DNA from: an uncultured Bacteroidia bacterium
Lineage (GTDB): Bacteria; Bacteroidota; Bacteroidia; Bacteroidales; UBA932
NCBI GenBank assembly: GCA_902774155.1
Contig: CACYHF010000007.1
Location: 33,101-97,100, forward strand
Length of the DNA: 64,000 bases
Direction: 5' to 3'
The translations under genes and the position numbers were made by a program. Positions 36,844 through 46,411 of the stretch are shown piece by piece; the stretch's first letter is position 1; every line of letters starts with the position of its first letter. The notes under the pieces were generated by a model that made no database searches, was not told the origin of the DNA, and worked only from the letters and a program-made list of their open reading frames with translations.

Positions 36844-39800
36844 TTAGAATTTGAACGTTACACCACCGGAGATGGTACGCATAGGAGAGTAATAAGTAGC
36901 GTTGGTGGTGGTGTTGCCGGAGCTCTGACGAGGGTCGAAGCCCTGACGGGCAGACCAGTACCAAACGTTCTGGGCGATGGCGTAGATACGCAGGGACTCA
37001 ATGCCGATCTTGGAAGTGAGCTTGTTCGGGAGCGTATAGCCAATGGAGATGTTCTCGATGTTGAAGTAGCTGGCTTTGGTGAGGAAGCGGGTGGAGGCAC
37101 CGGCGCTATAGGTGTCACCGAAGACCCAGCGGGGAATGGTGGTGCTGGGGTTCTCTGCGGTCCAGGCGCTCAGGGCATCCACGTGGATGTTGCTACCGGT
37201 GCTGGAAGTGGTAGGAGTACCCATAAAGTTAGCATACGTACCATCGTACTGATAACCACCCAGCTGATAGGAAGTATTGATGGCGAAGTCGAAGCCATAG
37301 GCGTAGAAACTGGTGCCGATACCGCCGTAGAGGTCAGGGATGGCGGTCTTGTTGGTCACGTAGTAGTCTGCGCTGGACCAGTCGTCGGTGGTCTCCTTGC
37401 CGGTCCACACGGGATCCTGGCCTTCGGGCGTGTCTTCTGCGTAGGTGTTCTTCCACCACAGGGACTTACCGGTTTCGGGATCCACACCGGCGAATTCCTT
37501 CTCACGGAAGGTGTAGAGCGGCAGGCCTTCGGCCACGAATGCACCGCTGTTCACATAACCCTTGTACTTGTTGCCGTTCAAGTCCCACAGAGGAGTGTTT
37601 TTCTTATCCTCGTGGAGCATGGTGATGCGGTTCTTCAGGTGCGTGGCGTTGAGGTTGAGGTCCCAACGGACGTTCTTCTTGTTGATGATGTTGAAGTTCA
37701 GTTCCAATTCTTCACCGGCGTTGTACAGGTCACCCACGTTGTCGTAGTAGCTGGAATAACCCAGGGACGGGGCCACGCTGAAGGAGAAGAGCATATCGGT
37801 GGTCTTGCGGTAGAAATACTCGAAGCTACCGGAGATACGGTTCAGGAAGCTGAATTCCACACCCACGTTGAAGTTGGTGTTGGTTTCCCAGGTGATGTCT
37901 TCCGTACCTTTGGAGCGGAAGGAGGTACCGATGTTACCGGAGGAGTTCTTGATGTCGAAGAGGTCGGTGTAACGGAAGTTACCGATGTTATCGTTACCCT
38001 GGGAACCGATGGAGGCCTTCAGTTTGAGTTCATCCACCCAAGGAGCGGTGAACCAGTTTTCCTTGCTCAGGATCCAGGCGCCGCCCACGGACCAGAAGTT
38101 ACCCCACTGGTATTTGGGAGCGAAGCGGGAGGAAGCGTCACGACGGAAGGAAGCGCTGAAGAAGTAACGGGTGGCGTAATCGTACTGGCCATTGAAGAAG
38201 AAACCTTCGTTGTTGTACATGGTTACGTCGGAGCCGGCGCTCTGGCCATCCTGGATGGCGCCGCTCAGTTCCTTGTTGGACTGGCTGAACATCTTGCTCT
38301 TGGAAGCCCACAGGCCGTAGCTGGTATTGCGGGTGTATTCGTGACCGGCAGTGAGGTTCATGTGGTGCTCGTCGCCGAAGGTGTGGCCGTAGCGGATGAG
38401 CTGCTGCAGGTTGTAGTTGAGGATGCGGGTGTGTTCCTTCTCAACGGTACCACCAGTGGTACGGAACTGGCCGTAGTACGGGTTGTACACATAAGTGGAA
38501 CGGGTCTCATCCAGGTTGTAGGTACCGTTGATGTTGATCACCAGGCCGGGGATGATGGTGAAGTCGGCCGAGAGGTTGCCGGTAGAGGCGTTGCCTTCAT
38601 AGTTGCGGGTATTCAGGCGGGAATCCTGCAGAGCGTTGGCATCCGACAGGAAAGGACGGGCGGAACCCGGGAAACCACCACGGGCGAGAACGCCGTTACC
38701 ATAGTCCATCACCTGGATATTGTTGGAATCCGTATAGATGCTGCCGTCGGCGTTGCGGACCCACAGCGGATAGATGGGAGCAATCTGGGAAGTGAAGGCC
38801 CAGATGTTACCGGTAGAGGTGCTGGAACCGTTGTTGCCCAGGGTGTTGCCGTTGAAACGGGTGTAAGACATATTGGCGCTGAGGCGCAGCCATTTCTTCA
38901 CCTGGTATTCAGCGCGCAGACGGGCGGTGAAACGCTTGAGGTCGGAGGCCTGGGTGATACCTTGCTCATCCAAATAAGCGAGGGAGGTGTACACGGAGTA
39001 GCGGTCCGAGGAACCGGAAGCGGAGATGTTGTACTCCTGACGGAGACCGTTGCGGTAGCCGTAATCTTCCCATCTGTCGGGGGTGAGGAGGAAGTCTCCG
39101 TCGATACGGCCCAGGGTGGCGTTGGGGTTCAGCTTGCCATTGGTACCGATGAGGGCCTGGCCTTCGGGAACGGTATAAACGATGTAACCGAGACCGCCGT
39201 TACCCTGGTCGCCGCCCAGATTGGCGTTGGCCGTGGTCCAGGCACCGGTGGGGCTCATACCACGCTCCATCATGTAGTAGTTGTACAGAGCGTTGTAATG
39301 GGTCTCATAGTACATGGCGGGATCCGTGATCACGTTGTAGTTCTGCAGGGCCTTGGTGTTCACACCCACTTTGGCGTCGAAGGTGACGGTGGCTTCACCG
39401 GCCTTGGCCTTCTTGGTGGTGATCATGATCACACCGTTGGCACCGCGGGCACCGTACAGGGCGTTGGAAGCGGCATCCTTCAGAACGGTCATGGAGGCGA
39501 TGTCGTTGGAGTTCAGGTTGGACAGGTCGCCTTCATAGGGAGCGCCATCCACGATGATGAGCGGGGACAGACCGGCGTTGATGGAGCTGTAACCACGCAC
39601 GCGGATGGTACCGGTGGAACCCGGAGCACCATTGGAGGAGGTGAGCTGCACACCAGCCACGGCACCGGCAAGGGCGTTGGTGACGGAAGCCACCTGGCTC
39701 TTGGAGAGTTTTTCCTCGTTCACAACGGCTGCGGAACCGGTGAAAGCCTCACGGGTGGAAGTACCGAAGGCCACCACGATGGTTTCGTCCAGCAGCTGGC

Positions 39801-40098
39801 TGTCGTCGGCCAGGACAATGGCGATGTTAGCGCGGCCGTTCACCGGGACTTCCTGTCCCTGGTAACCCATGCAAAGCACTTCCAGCACACCATTGGAGGG
39901 CACATTCAGCGTGAACGCACCGTTCAGGTCTGTCATGGTATAGACAGTGCGGTTGCCTTTGAGGATGATGTTGGCTCCCACAATGCCTTCACCGGCCTGG
40001 TCTTTCACCGTACCCTTCACAGAAATATTCTGTGCAGAGGCGGCCACAGACAGGGCCAGCATTACCATAGCTGCGAAAAAAATGCGGATTTTTTTCAT
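36844..40098 (-). CDS. SusC/RagA-family TonB-dependent transporter (locus 3)
   Basis: Outer-membrane barrel that imports oligosaccharides or peptides with its SusD partner. It is 1084 residues from the ATG at 40098 (MKKIRIFFAAMVMLALSVAASAQ). After the signal comes a carboxypeptidase-regulatory-like domain (VKGTVKDQAGEGIVGANIIL). Next is the Ton-box region LLDETIVVAFG, then the plug (VRGYSSINAGLSPLIIVDGAPY; KDAASNALYGARGANGVIMITTKKAK) and a long barrel ending in Phe (GGVTFKF). It heads a three-gene operon with susD and a surface lipoprotein. The sequence is well diverged from the two susC genes of the invertible locus and lacks their 56-bp repeat. Confidence 0.96.
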   Translation of the reverse strand: MKKIRIFFAAMVMLALSVAASAQNISVKGTVKDQAGEGIVGANIILKGNRTVYTMTDLNGAFTLNVPSNGVLEVLCMGYQGQEVPVNGRANIAIVLADDSQLLDETIVVAFGTSTREAFTGSAAVVNEEKLSKSQVASVTNALAGAVAGVQLTSSNGAPGSTGTIRVRGYSSINAGLSPLIIVDGAPYEGDLSNLNSNDIASMTVLKDAASNALYGARGANGVIMITTKKAKAGEATVTFDAKVGVNTKALQNYNVITDPAMYYETHYNALYNYYMMERGMSPTGAWTTANANLGGDQGNGGLGYIVYTVPEGQALIGTNGKLNPNATLGRIDGDFLLTPDRWEDYGYRNGLRQEYNISASGSSDRYSVYTSLAYLDEQGITQASDLKRFTARLRAEYQVKKWLRLSANMSYTRFNGNTLGNNGSSTSTGNIWAFTSQIAPIYPLWVRNADGSIYTDSNNIQVMDYGNGVLARGGFPGSARPFLSDANALQDSRLNTRNYEGNASTGNLSADFTIIPGLVININGTYNLDETRSTYVYNPYYGQFRTTGGTVEKEHTRILNYNLQQLIRYGHTFGDEHHMNLTAGHEYTRNTSYGLWASKSKMFSQSNKELSGAIQDGQSAGSDVTMYNNEGFFFNGQYDYATRYFFSASFRRDASSRFAPKYQWGNFWSVGGAWILSKENWFTAPWVDELKLKASIGSQGNDNIGNFRYTDLFDIKNSSGNIGTSFRSKGTEDITWETNTNFNVGVEFSFLNRISGSFEYFYRKTTDMLFSFSVAPSLGYSSYYDNVGDLYNAGEELELNFNIINKKNVRWDLNLNATHLKNRITMLHEDKKNTPLWDLNGNKYKGYVNSGAFVAEGLPLYTFREKEFAGVDPETGKSLWWKNTYAEDTPEGQDPVWTGKETTDDWSSADYYVTNKTAIPDLYGGIGTSFYAYGFDFAINTSYQLGGYQYDGTYANFMGTPTTSSTGSNIHVDALSAWTAENPSTTIPRWVFGDTYSAGASTRFLTKASYFNIENISIGYTLPNKLTSKIGIESLRIYAIAQNVWYWSARQGFDPRQSSGNTTTNATYYSPMRTISGGVTFKF

Positions 40099-40197
40099 AA
40101 GCACGATAAGATTAGTTAAACATAAATATTGATACAAAAAATTATTTCTTGCATCTGAATACACTACTACCTTCCGTAAAAAACGGAAACTTGGGTG

Positions 40198-40228
40198 CAA
40201 AGTTTGGAAAACAATTTCAATTTTGCAA
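40198..40228 (-). promoter_or_regulatory. Probable promoter of the locus-3 susCD operon
   Basis: On the minus strand a TTG (40228-40226) is followed after 20 nt by AAACTTTG (40205-40198), one base from the TAnnTTTG consensus. The leader of about 95 nt holds a small hairpin (40172-40177 with 40183-40188). The rest of the 306-nt gap to 40404 is very AT-rich, with the stretch 40250-40340 composed largely of AT runs; no gene is seen there. Confidence 0.4.
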
Positions 40229-40404
40229 GAGCCTAAAGGAGCGCTTCTTATACAATATATTAATATATTAGCCGCCCCTGGTTCTTTTTTAACCCCTTTT
40301 TAAACAATATATAATTATAAATTATAATTATAATGCCGATTTATCTTACAAAAATAAAGTTAAAACTTTTTAAAATATTTTTTTAAAAAACCGTCAAAAT
40401 CAAT

Positions 40405-42039
40405 TTATTCCACTTCAAAACAATAGGATGCGCTTACAGGCGTGCCGTCTTCCAGCCATCCTTCCACTTTTGCACGGAAGCGTCCCGGGTAGGCGGGGGT
40501 ATGCAGCGGAATGCGCACGGAACCCGCTGCAGGGGCCTCCAGGGCCGGATTCCAATATAAAAGTTGCCGACGGTCCGGTCCGCTACCCCCCACTTCTCCG
40601 GGATAGGCGACGGGATAACTTACACCTTTAAAGTCCACCACCCTTACATTGTCGGGGAAAGGCAGGGCCGTCACGTAATTTTTCTTGGTAACGAAATTCA
40701 CTACACCGTTGTAAATGACGCCGCCCAGCGCCACGGCCTGCTGATAAATGTACACATCGTCCAGCAGCATGGCGTCAAAATCGGCCAGTACAGCCTGATC
40801 CGGCAGCACCACGCCGTCCATCATCACCAGGATGTGATCCTGCAGGAAGCGGCGGGAATCCGTGCCGTCGCTCACCACCATGCGCAGTGTCCATTCCTTG
40901 TTCACGCGGGAGAACTGGAGCACGTTGACGATTTCCACGCAGACTTCCCGCACGGTGGGGAAACGGGTGTAGTCGTCCAGGTGGTAGTGGATGGGGGTAA
41001 TGCCGTCCAGCAGGAGGTCTTCCCGTTTGGGCAGGAAACGTACCAGGGTGTCCAGCTGGGTGCTTTCAGCCTGCAAGGCGGCCTTGCGTGACACCAGCGC
41101 ACTTTGCTGGGCCTGGCTGAGCACCAGGGGTGCGGCGGCGGGGACCTCCGGATGAGTAAACGGACTGGCCAGGTTGATGTAGCCCTGTTTTCCCAGGATG
41201 GAGAACACTTCGCACACCAGTTCCCGGTCGCCGAAAATATTGCCGGTATAGAAGGAGATGCGGCCATCTTCGTCGCTGCGGCCCACATACACGTTGGCAG
41301 GAGAGCCAGCGGTGGAGAGGATGGCCGTGGCCTGGTCGTCCCGGTTGCTGCCGCCGCTCACCAGGCCTTCCACGGTGGCGTAGATAATTTCGCCTTCATA
41401 TTCTCCGGGCCGATCCCCCTTGCCGGCGGGCTTTCCGTGCTGGAAGCCGGCCAGGCCTTCGGAGGCCGGCAGCTGCTCCAGGCCGTCCTCGTGAAAGACG
41501 GACACCCACAGATCGGCCTTCTGTGCCAGGCCGCTCACCACCAGCGTCACGTCCTTGTCCTGGCGGACGCGGGCGGGCAGGGAAAGCTGTACGCCGTCCT
41601 GCGTTTCGGGCGCCGAATAGGGCCGATAATCATCGGCCGGAACAAAGCTGACGCCATCCTTTACGCGCGCGCGGGAATATGTATTGTATATGGAAAGCAT
41701 GCGGGAGCCTTCCAGGACCGCCTGGCTGCGGGCGGTATAGGCCACCAGGCGGTAATTGCCGGTGGGCGTGGAAGCCGGAATGCGGAAAAAGCCCGCGCCA
41801 CGACCGTTGAACAGGGCCACCTTCGCCTCGGCCACGGTTCCGTCCGTGGAAATCAGCTCCAGGTAGGAAACGGCGCTGAACCCGTTCCGGCGGCCGGAAT
41901 CGTCGGTACAGAAGAGGGAGCAATAGACCGGATCGCCGGCCAGGTAGGCCTGCCGGTCGGTGGCTACATACAGCCGGTCCTGGGACCGGGCCGGAACCAG
42001 TAGCAGGCAAAGAAGGATGCTGAGTGTGAATCGTTTCAT
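40405..42039 (-). CDS. Exported MG2-like surface protein linked to a TonB receptor
   Basis: A 544-residue protein with signal MKRFTLSILLCLLLVPARSQ. Residues 20-120 (DRLYVATDRQAYLAGDPVYCSLF, ASTPTGNYRLVAYT) look like an MG2-type macroglobulin domain. A later segment resembles a TonB plug-like fold (LVMMDGVVLPDQAVLADFDAML, GVIYNGVVNFVTKKN). Such proteins recur next to TonB receptor/DUF4249 pairs in Bacteroidota. It is last in the three-gene operon, 6 nt after the DUF4249 gene. The role is unknown; partner of the receptor at the surface is likely. Confidence 0.65.
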   Translation of the reverse strand: MKRFTLSILLCLLLVPARSQDRLYVATDRQAYLAGDPVYCSLFCTDDSGRRNGFSAVSYLELISTDGTVAEAKVALFNGRGAGFFRIPASTPTGNYRLVAYTARSQAVLEGSRMLSIYNTYSRARVKDGVSFVPADDYRPYSAPETQDGVQLSLPARVRQDKDVTLVVSGLAQKADLWVSVFHEDGLEQLPASEGLAGFQHGKPAGKGDRPGEYEGEIIYATVEGLVSGGSNRDDQATAILSTAGSPANVYVGRSDEDGRISFYTGNIFGDRELVCEVFSILGKQGYINLASPFTHPEVPAAAPLVLSQAQQSALVSRKAALQAESTQLDTLVRFLPKREDLLLDGITPIHYHLDDYTRFPTVREVCVEIVNVLQFSRVNKEWTLRMVVSDGTDSRRFLQDHILVMMDGVVLPDQAVLADFDAMLLDDVYIYQQAVALGGVIYNGVVNFVTKKNYVTALPFPDNVRVVDFKGVSYPVAYPGEVGGSGPDRRQLLYWNPALEAPAAGSVRIPLHTPAYPGRFRAKVEGWLEDGTPVSASYCFEVE

Positions 42040-42045
42040 GGCGTC

Positions 42046-43167
42046 TTACTCCCAAAAATCCGGTTTAACCTGGGTTCCGCCGGCCGCTATGCAGTTGATG
42101 CAGCGCTCCGGTCCCCATCCCATGACGCGCGCTCCGTCTATCTCTATATAGTCAATGGGACGGTAATCCATGTCGTAATAAAAATGGGGCATTTCATCGA
42201 ACGGCACATCCACCAGCGGATAGGAGAAGCGGCGGATGAGCTGGTAGCGGCTGTCCAGGAAGACGCGGCGGGTGGCCACCCGGCCGGAAAGGACCAGGCC
42301 CATCACTTCGCGCGCAGGATCGGATTCGCAGGTGAGGTTGCCCTCCAGCGCACCCGGGTCCGGAGAGAAGAGGTCGCCGCCCAGGTCTGACATCTCCTGC
42401 ATCTGTTTGTTGAACTGGTAGGCCTCTTTGGACAGGGCGAATGCTTTCAACAGGATAGAATATTTCCGGTGGTTGCGCCCGTCGTAGCGGGAGAAGGAGT
42501 TCACCGGGATATCCCGGACGTGGCCGCCATTCAGGTTAGTGAGGTCGGCCAGCACCACGCGCATGGGCGTGTAAGTGCGGTAGCACCAGTAATAAGGATA
42601 GTCTTCCAGGGTGGTGTAGTAGCTCCAGGTTTCGGGGTTCACAAAATAGATGGGATAGAAATCTGAGTGGAATTCCCAGGTCTCTTCGTACAGGAAGCCC
42701 ATGTAGCCGGGGTTCTCCACCGGGGTGTCCAGGTCTGCTTCTACGTAGACGTAGTTGTCATCGGCCTTGAAATGGATGTCGGTGATGACGGGGGCCGGGT
42801 CGGGGGTGGTCCAGTCCGAAACATAAGTTTCGCCGTCCACCTTCACAACGGCGCGGAAGGACGTGGCGGCCAAAGCCTGCGGCGAATCGGTGGGAATATA
42901 CAAGTAGCTGGTGGAGGATCCCGCTCCGGTGGGCCGATACAGGTTCCCCAGGTCATCCTCGATGTAGGCGGTTGCAGTCGGGGCCTCCCACAGATAGCTG
43001 TCCAGGGGCGAAAGGTAGCCCACGGAAATGGTACTGATGCCGCCCACCAGGATATTGCCGTCCACCACCACGGTCTTGTTCACGTCCTGGCTGATGTCGG
43101 GCTGGTAAGGATAGATGCAGGAAACGGCGCAGAGGGCCGCCAGCATGCTGATAAGACAGTTTTTCAT
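42046..43167 (-). CDS. DUF4249-family lipoprotein
   Basis: A 373-residue lipoprotein with signal MKNCLISMLAALCAVSC. The mature start YPYQPDISQDVNKTVVVDGNI and the strand SVGYLSPLD match DUF4249 proteins. The end contains RCINCIAAGGTQVKPDFWE, with the C-x-x-C near the C-terminus that I associate with this family. The start codon overlaps the receptor stop codon (ATGA at 43164-43167), so translation is coupled. DUF4249 proteins are found almost always beside TonB-dependent receptors and probably serve as their surface partner. The ligand is unknown. Confidence 0.85.
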   Translation of the reverse strand: MKNCLISMLAALCAVSCIYPYQPDISQDVNKTVVVDGNILVGGISTISVGYLSPLDSYLWEAPTATAYIEDDLGNLYRPTGAGSSTSYLYIPTDSPQALAATSFRAVVKVDGETYVSDWTTPDPAPVITDIHFKADDNYVYVEADLDTPVENPGYMGFLYEETWEFHSDFYPIYFVNPETWSYYTTLEDYPYYWCYRTYTPMRVVLADLTNLNGGHVRDIPVNSFSRYDGRNHRKYSILLKAFALSKEAYQFNKQMQEMSDLGGDLFSPDPGALEGNLTCESDPAREVMGLVLSGRVATRRVFLDSRYQLIRRFSYPLVDVPFDEMPHFYYDMDYRPIDYIEIDGARVMGWGPERCINCIAAGGTQVKPDFWE

Positions 43168-46100
43168 CAGAACAGGAAATTAAGGTTGATATAAGGGATC
43201 TGGGTGGCGAAAACGGAGAGCATGTATCCGCTTACCATACTGCCGGCGTTAGTGCGGAAGAACACGGAATAAGGATTCTTGCGCCCGGTGACATTGTATA
43301 CGCCGATGGTGACGGAGGCGTGGGCGAAAGCCTTCAGATAATGTCCGGGGTCGATGTTCAGGGCCATATCCACGCGGAAATAATCCGGAATGCGGTAGCC
43401 GTTGCGCTCTGAATAGGCCAGGCGCCAGGCACCGCCGTAATAGTATCGGCCCACGGGAATGGTGACCGGCCGGCCGGTGGAATAGTCCACGTTCACGGAG
43501 AAGCTGAAGCGGTGCGTGATGGCGAAATTACCCACGAACTTGAACTCGTGCGGTTTGTCGTAGGGGGCGTTGTACCACGCGCCGTGGTTGATGGTGGAGG
43601 CGCCGCGGTCCTGCATCTCCCTGAGTTGGCTACGGGCATAGCTGTAGGACACCCAGCCCGAAAGGCGGCCGGCGGGTTTGCGCACCATCAGTTCCACGCC
43701 GTAGGCGCGTCCGTACACGGGAACCAGGTCGTCGGCCAGGTTGGGGTTCATGGAAAGGACGGCGCCGTTCTTATAGTCCAGGCCGTTCTTGCTTTGCTTG
43801 TAATAGCCGTCCAGCGAGAAGTCGATGCCGGCGCCCAGCAGGGTCCAGTACGCGCCCGCCGCTCCCTGCCAGCCCGTGGTGGGCTTGATATCGGCCGAGG
43901 ACAGGCGCCAGGTGTCCATAGGCGACACCGAAGACGTGTTGGAAATGAGGTGGATATACTGCTGCAGGGTGTTGAAACCAGCCTTGAAAGACAGGTTCTC
44001 CCTGGGGGAATACTTGGCCGAAAGGCGGAATTCCGGGCCGATATAGAACTTGGAAGGCTGCAGGGCCAGGAAGGAGGACAGGCGGATGCCGCCGTCCAGC
44101 GAGAACTGGTCCGAGATGGCCCAGTTGTCGGAAACGTACAGGGCGGGCTCGATGCCCAGGTCTTTGTTCAGCTGCTTGTTGGCCACCTGGGAGGACTCGC
44201 CGAAGGGCCGCAGGATGCCCGGATCCAGGAAATAACTCACCACGTCCAGGCCGCCATTAAGGGTATGATTGCCCAGCGTGTGCTGGACACCACCCTTCAC
44301 AAACGCCTGGCGGATAATGGTCTGGAGGTCATAGGCCCCGCCTTCCCAGGAGTGGGCGCCCAGGGTGTTGGTGTAATGGTCGTAACCGGCGCTGATGCGG
44401 TAGCCGTTCCCCTCTGCGTCCTTGTGCCGGTAGCTGGCCGATGCATTGAAGTTGGTGTAGCGGAAGGTGGTGTCGCCGCTGAAAGCGAAGCGGTCCGTGG
44501 CAAAATAACCGAACAGCTGGAGGGCGTCCTCGTCGGTGAAATGGTGCGTGAGACCCAGGTTGGCGTCCGTGAAACCGGCGCTGCCGCCTGCGTAGGCGCT
44601 GTTGGCCGGCAGGAGCTTCAGGATCCAGTCGGAGTACGTGGTGCGCGCCCCGGCGATAAAGCTGGTCTTGCTGCCCAGGGGCCCCTCAATATGGCCGCGG
44701 CTGGTCAGGAGGCCGATGCCCAGCGAACCCCGCACCCGGTTCCGGTCTCCCTCTTTGGTCTTGACGCTGAGTACGGAGGAGATGCGTCCGCCGTACTGCG
44801 CCGGGATGGAGCTCTTGTACAGTTCCACGCCGTCCACCAGGTCCGGGTTGAAGGAGGAAAACATCCCGAAGAGGTGGCTGGGGTTGTAGATGGTGTTGTC
44901 GTTGTACAGGATCAGGTTCTGATCGGCCGATCCGCCCCGCACGTTGAAGCCGCCGGAGGCCTCGCCCACGCTCTTGACGCCGGGCAGGGTGAGCACGGCC
45001 TTGATGATGTCGCCCTCGCCGAAGGCCGAAGGAATCTTCCCCGCCGTCTTCATGCTCACGCTTTCCACGCCCATGATGGTGTTGCGGTGCTGCTGCATGC
45101 TTTCGGCCGATATGATGGCGCCCTTCAGCAGGGTGATTTTCTCGCTCATCACGATGTCCAGTTCGCCGTCGGATTGCAGGATGATTTTCAGGGAAATGTC
45201 TTCCTTGGATTCGGCATTGAAATTCAGGCGGTTGTCGCCAATGGGCAGCTGGATGCTGTAGCGGCCGCGGGCGTCGGAGCGCACGTAGGTGGAGGTGTTG
45301 TCGTCGAAAATGATCACCCCCGGCAGCGGAGCGCCGCTTTCAGCCTCCCGGATGAGCCCGTTCACCGTGGCCCGGTTGCCGTGGGCTCTCCCTTCCTGCC
45401 CCACCGTGTAAACCTTGTTCTGGTAGGTGGCGGTGAGGGCGTTGTTTTCGTAGACCACCGTGGTGGTGTCCACCACTATCTTTTCCTGGAAATAGCCGTC
45501 CGGCAGGCCCATGCCGCTGCGCACTTCCGGCTTGGCGGGGAGGTAGGCGGCCTGGCTGATTTCCTTGGGAACCCAGGCCACGTTTTCCCACTGCAGGGGG
45601 CTTTCCGCAGCGTTCGCGGGTTCCTTCATAGCACGCTGGAAGGCCCTGCGGCTCAGTTTTTTGAGCTGGCCTTCCTCCAGCGTATAATACTGGATGCGGC
45701 TGTAGAAGAAGTTCACCACCTGGTCGTCGAAATTGCCGTCCAGGTCGTACAGGATGGTTTGCTGCTGGGTGGGAACCGCCGTGCGGAAAAGCTTCTGCTT
45801 GAAGATGAGAAGGGGCTTCTTTCCGTCTTTCGCCAGCTCATAATACCCCTCCTGGGCCTGGGAATAACCCAGGTAGCGCAAGTTCAGGAAAGGCCGGGTC
45901 CCCATGGTGAACCACGCCAGCTGCTCCTTGGAGGGAATCACGCTGCCGGCGCCTGCGGAGGGCTGCACCTCCAGCTCCATGGTGTAGGCATCCAGGTTCA
46001 GGAGCACATCGTGGTACATTTTTCCGTTATACCACACACTCCCCCGCTGGAACGTGCGGGTATCCAGGTAATACGTGCCGTTGTAGCGGATGGAGTAGGG

Positions 46101-46232
46101 ATTGGGAATCCTGCCCCGGTATAGCGTGGACAGCTCTCCCGCCTGCTGCTGGTAATCCTGTCCCCGGCTTTCAGGAGCGGGGAGAAGGAAAAGCGCAAGC
46201 ACGAAGGCCGGCAAGAAACACTTGAATCTCAT
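43167..46232 (-). CDS. TonB-dependent receptor with extra N-terminal domain
   Basis: A 1021-residue outer-membrane receptor. The signal is MRFKCFLPAFVLALFLLP. Residues 30-270 are an extra beta-rich domain (SIRYNGTYYLDTRTFQRGSV, YNGKMYHDVLLNLDAY) not found in standard receptors. A carboxypeptidase-regulatory-like domain follows near 290 (VNGLIREAESGAPLPGVIIF). The plug begins near 380 (IMGVESVSMKTAGKIPSAFG; FNVRGGSADQNLILYNDNTI), and the barrel ends in Phe (YINLNFLF). It is not of SusC type, and no SusD is adjacent; its partner is DUF4249. The ATG at 46232 is chosen over an upstream TTG. Confidence 0.9.
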   Translation of the reverse strand: MRFKCFLPAFVLALFLLPAPESRGQDYQQQAGELSTLYRGRIPNPYSIRYNGTYYLDTRTFQRGSVWYNGKMYHDVLLNLDAYTMELEVQPSAGAGSVIPSKEQLAWFTMGTRPFLNLRYLGYSQAQEGYYELAKDGKKPLLIFKQKLFRTAVPTQQQTILYDLDGNFDDQVVNFFYSRIQYYTLEEGQLKKLSRRAFQRAMKEPANAAESPLQWENVAWVPKEISQAAYLPAKPEVRSGMGLPDGYFQEKIVVDTTTVVYENNALTATYQNKVYTVGQEGRAHGNRATVNGLIREAESGAPLPGVIIFDDNTSTYVRSDARGRYSIQLPIGDNRLNFNAESKEDISLKIILQSDGELDIVMSEKITLLKGAIISAESMQQHRNTIMGVESVSMKTAGKIPSAFGEGDIIKAVLTLPGVKSVGEASGGFNVRGGSADQNLILYNDNTIYNPSHLFGMFSSFNPDLVDGVELYKSSIPAQYGGRISSVLSVKTKEGDRNRVRGSLGIGLLTSRGHIEGPLGSKTSFIAGARTTYSDWILKLLPANSAYAGGSAGFTDANLGLTHHFTDEDALQLFGYFATDRFAFSGDTTFRYTNFNASASYRHKDAEGNGYRISAGYDHYTNTLGAHSWEGGAYDLQTIIRQAFVKGGVQHTLGNHTLNGGLDVVSYFLDPGILRPFGESSQVANKQLNKDLGIEPALYVSDNWAISDQFSLDGGIRLSSFLALQPSKFYIGPEFRLSAKYSPRENLSFKAGFNTLQQYIHLISNTSSVSPMDTWRLSSADIKPTTGWQGAAGAYWTLLGAGIDFSLDGYYKQSKNGLDYKNGAVLSMNPNLADDLVPVYGRAYGVELMVRKPAGRLSGWVSYSYARSQLREMQDRGASTINHGAWYNAPYDKPHEFKFVGNFAITHRFSFSVNVDYSTGRPVTIPVGRYYYGGAWRLAYSERNGYRIPDYFRVDMALNIDPGHYLKAFAHASVTIGVYNVTGRKNPYSVFFRTNAGSMVSGYMLSVFATQIPYINLNFLF

Positions 46233-46313
46233 AACCAAATCAAAAGAGCGGTAAAGATACAACTTTGTTTATAATAAACCAACGGAAGGGGTGTTTCTTG
46301 TAGGAGGGCACAT

Positions 46314-46357
46314 AAAAAACGAGGCTATATTCTTTGGAATACTAAGAATATAGCCTC
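46314..46357 (-). terminator. Intrinsic terminator after susD1
   Basis: A perfect 13-bp stem (46321-46333 with 46345-46357) followed on the minus strand by GTTTTTTATG. It ends the susC1-susD1 operon. Confidence 0.85.
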
Positions 46358-46411
46358 TTGACATTTATTCTAATCCTTCTTCTGCATAATAGAAATAAAC
46401 AGTTAAAGACG

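Noticed and set aside
36748-40119. An 1123-codon plus-strand open frame opposite the locus-3 susC; similar long frames at 43512-46124 and 32977-35172
   Set aside because: Each is antisense to a gene with clear domains; the translations are Val/Gly/His-rich with no motif.
40099-40200. N-terminal extension of the locus-3 SusC by 34 residues
   Set aside because: The ATG at 40098 starts a standard signal peptide; the extension is in the AT-rich leader.
40250-40404. AT-rich stretch before the MG2-like gene end as a possible small RNA or gene
   Set aside because: Only simple AT runs and stop codons in all frames; no stem followed by a T-run and no conserved element recognised.
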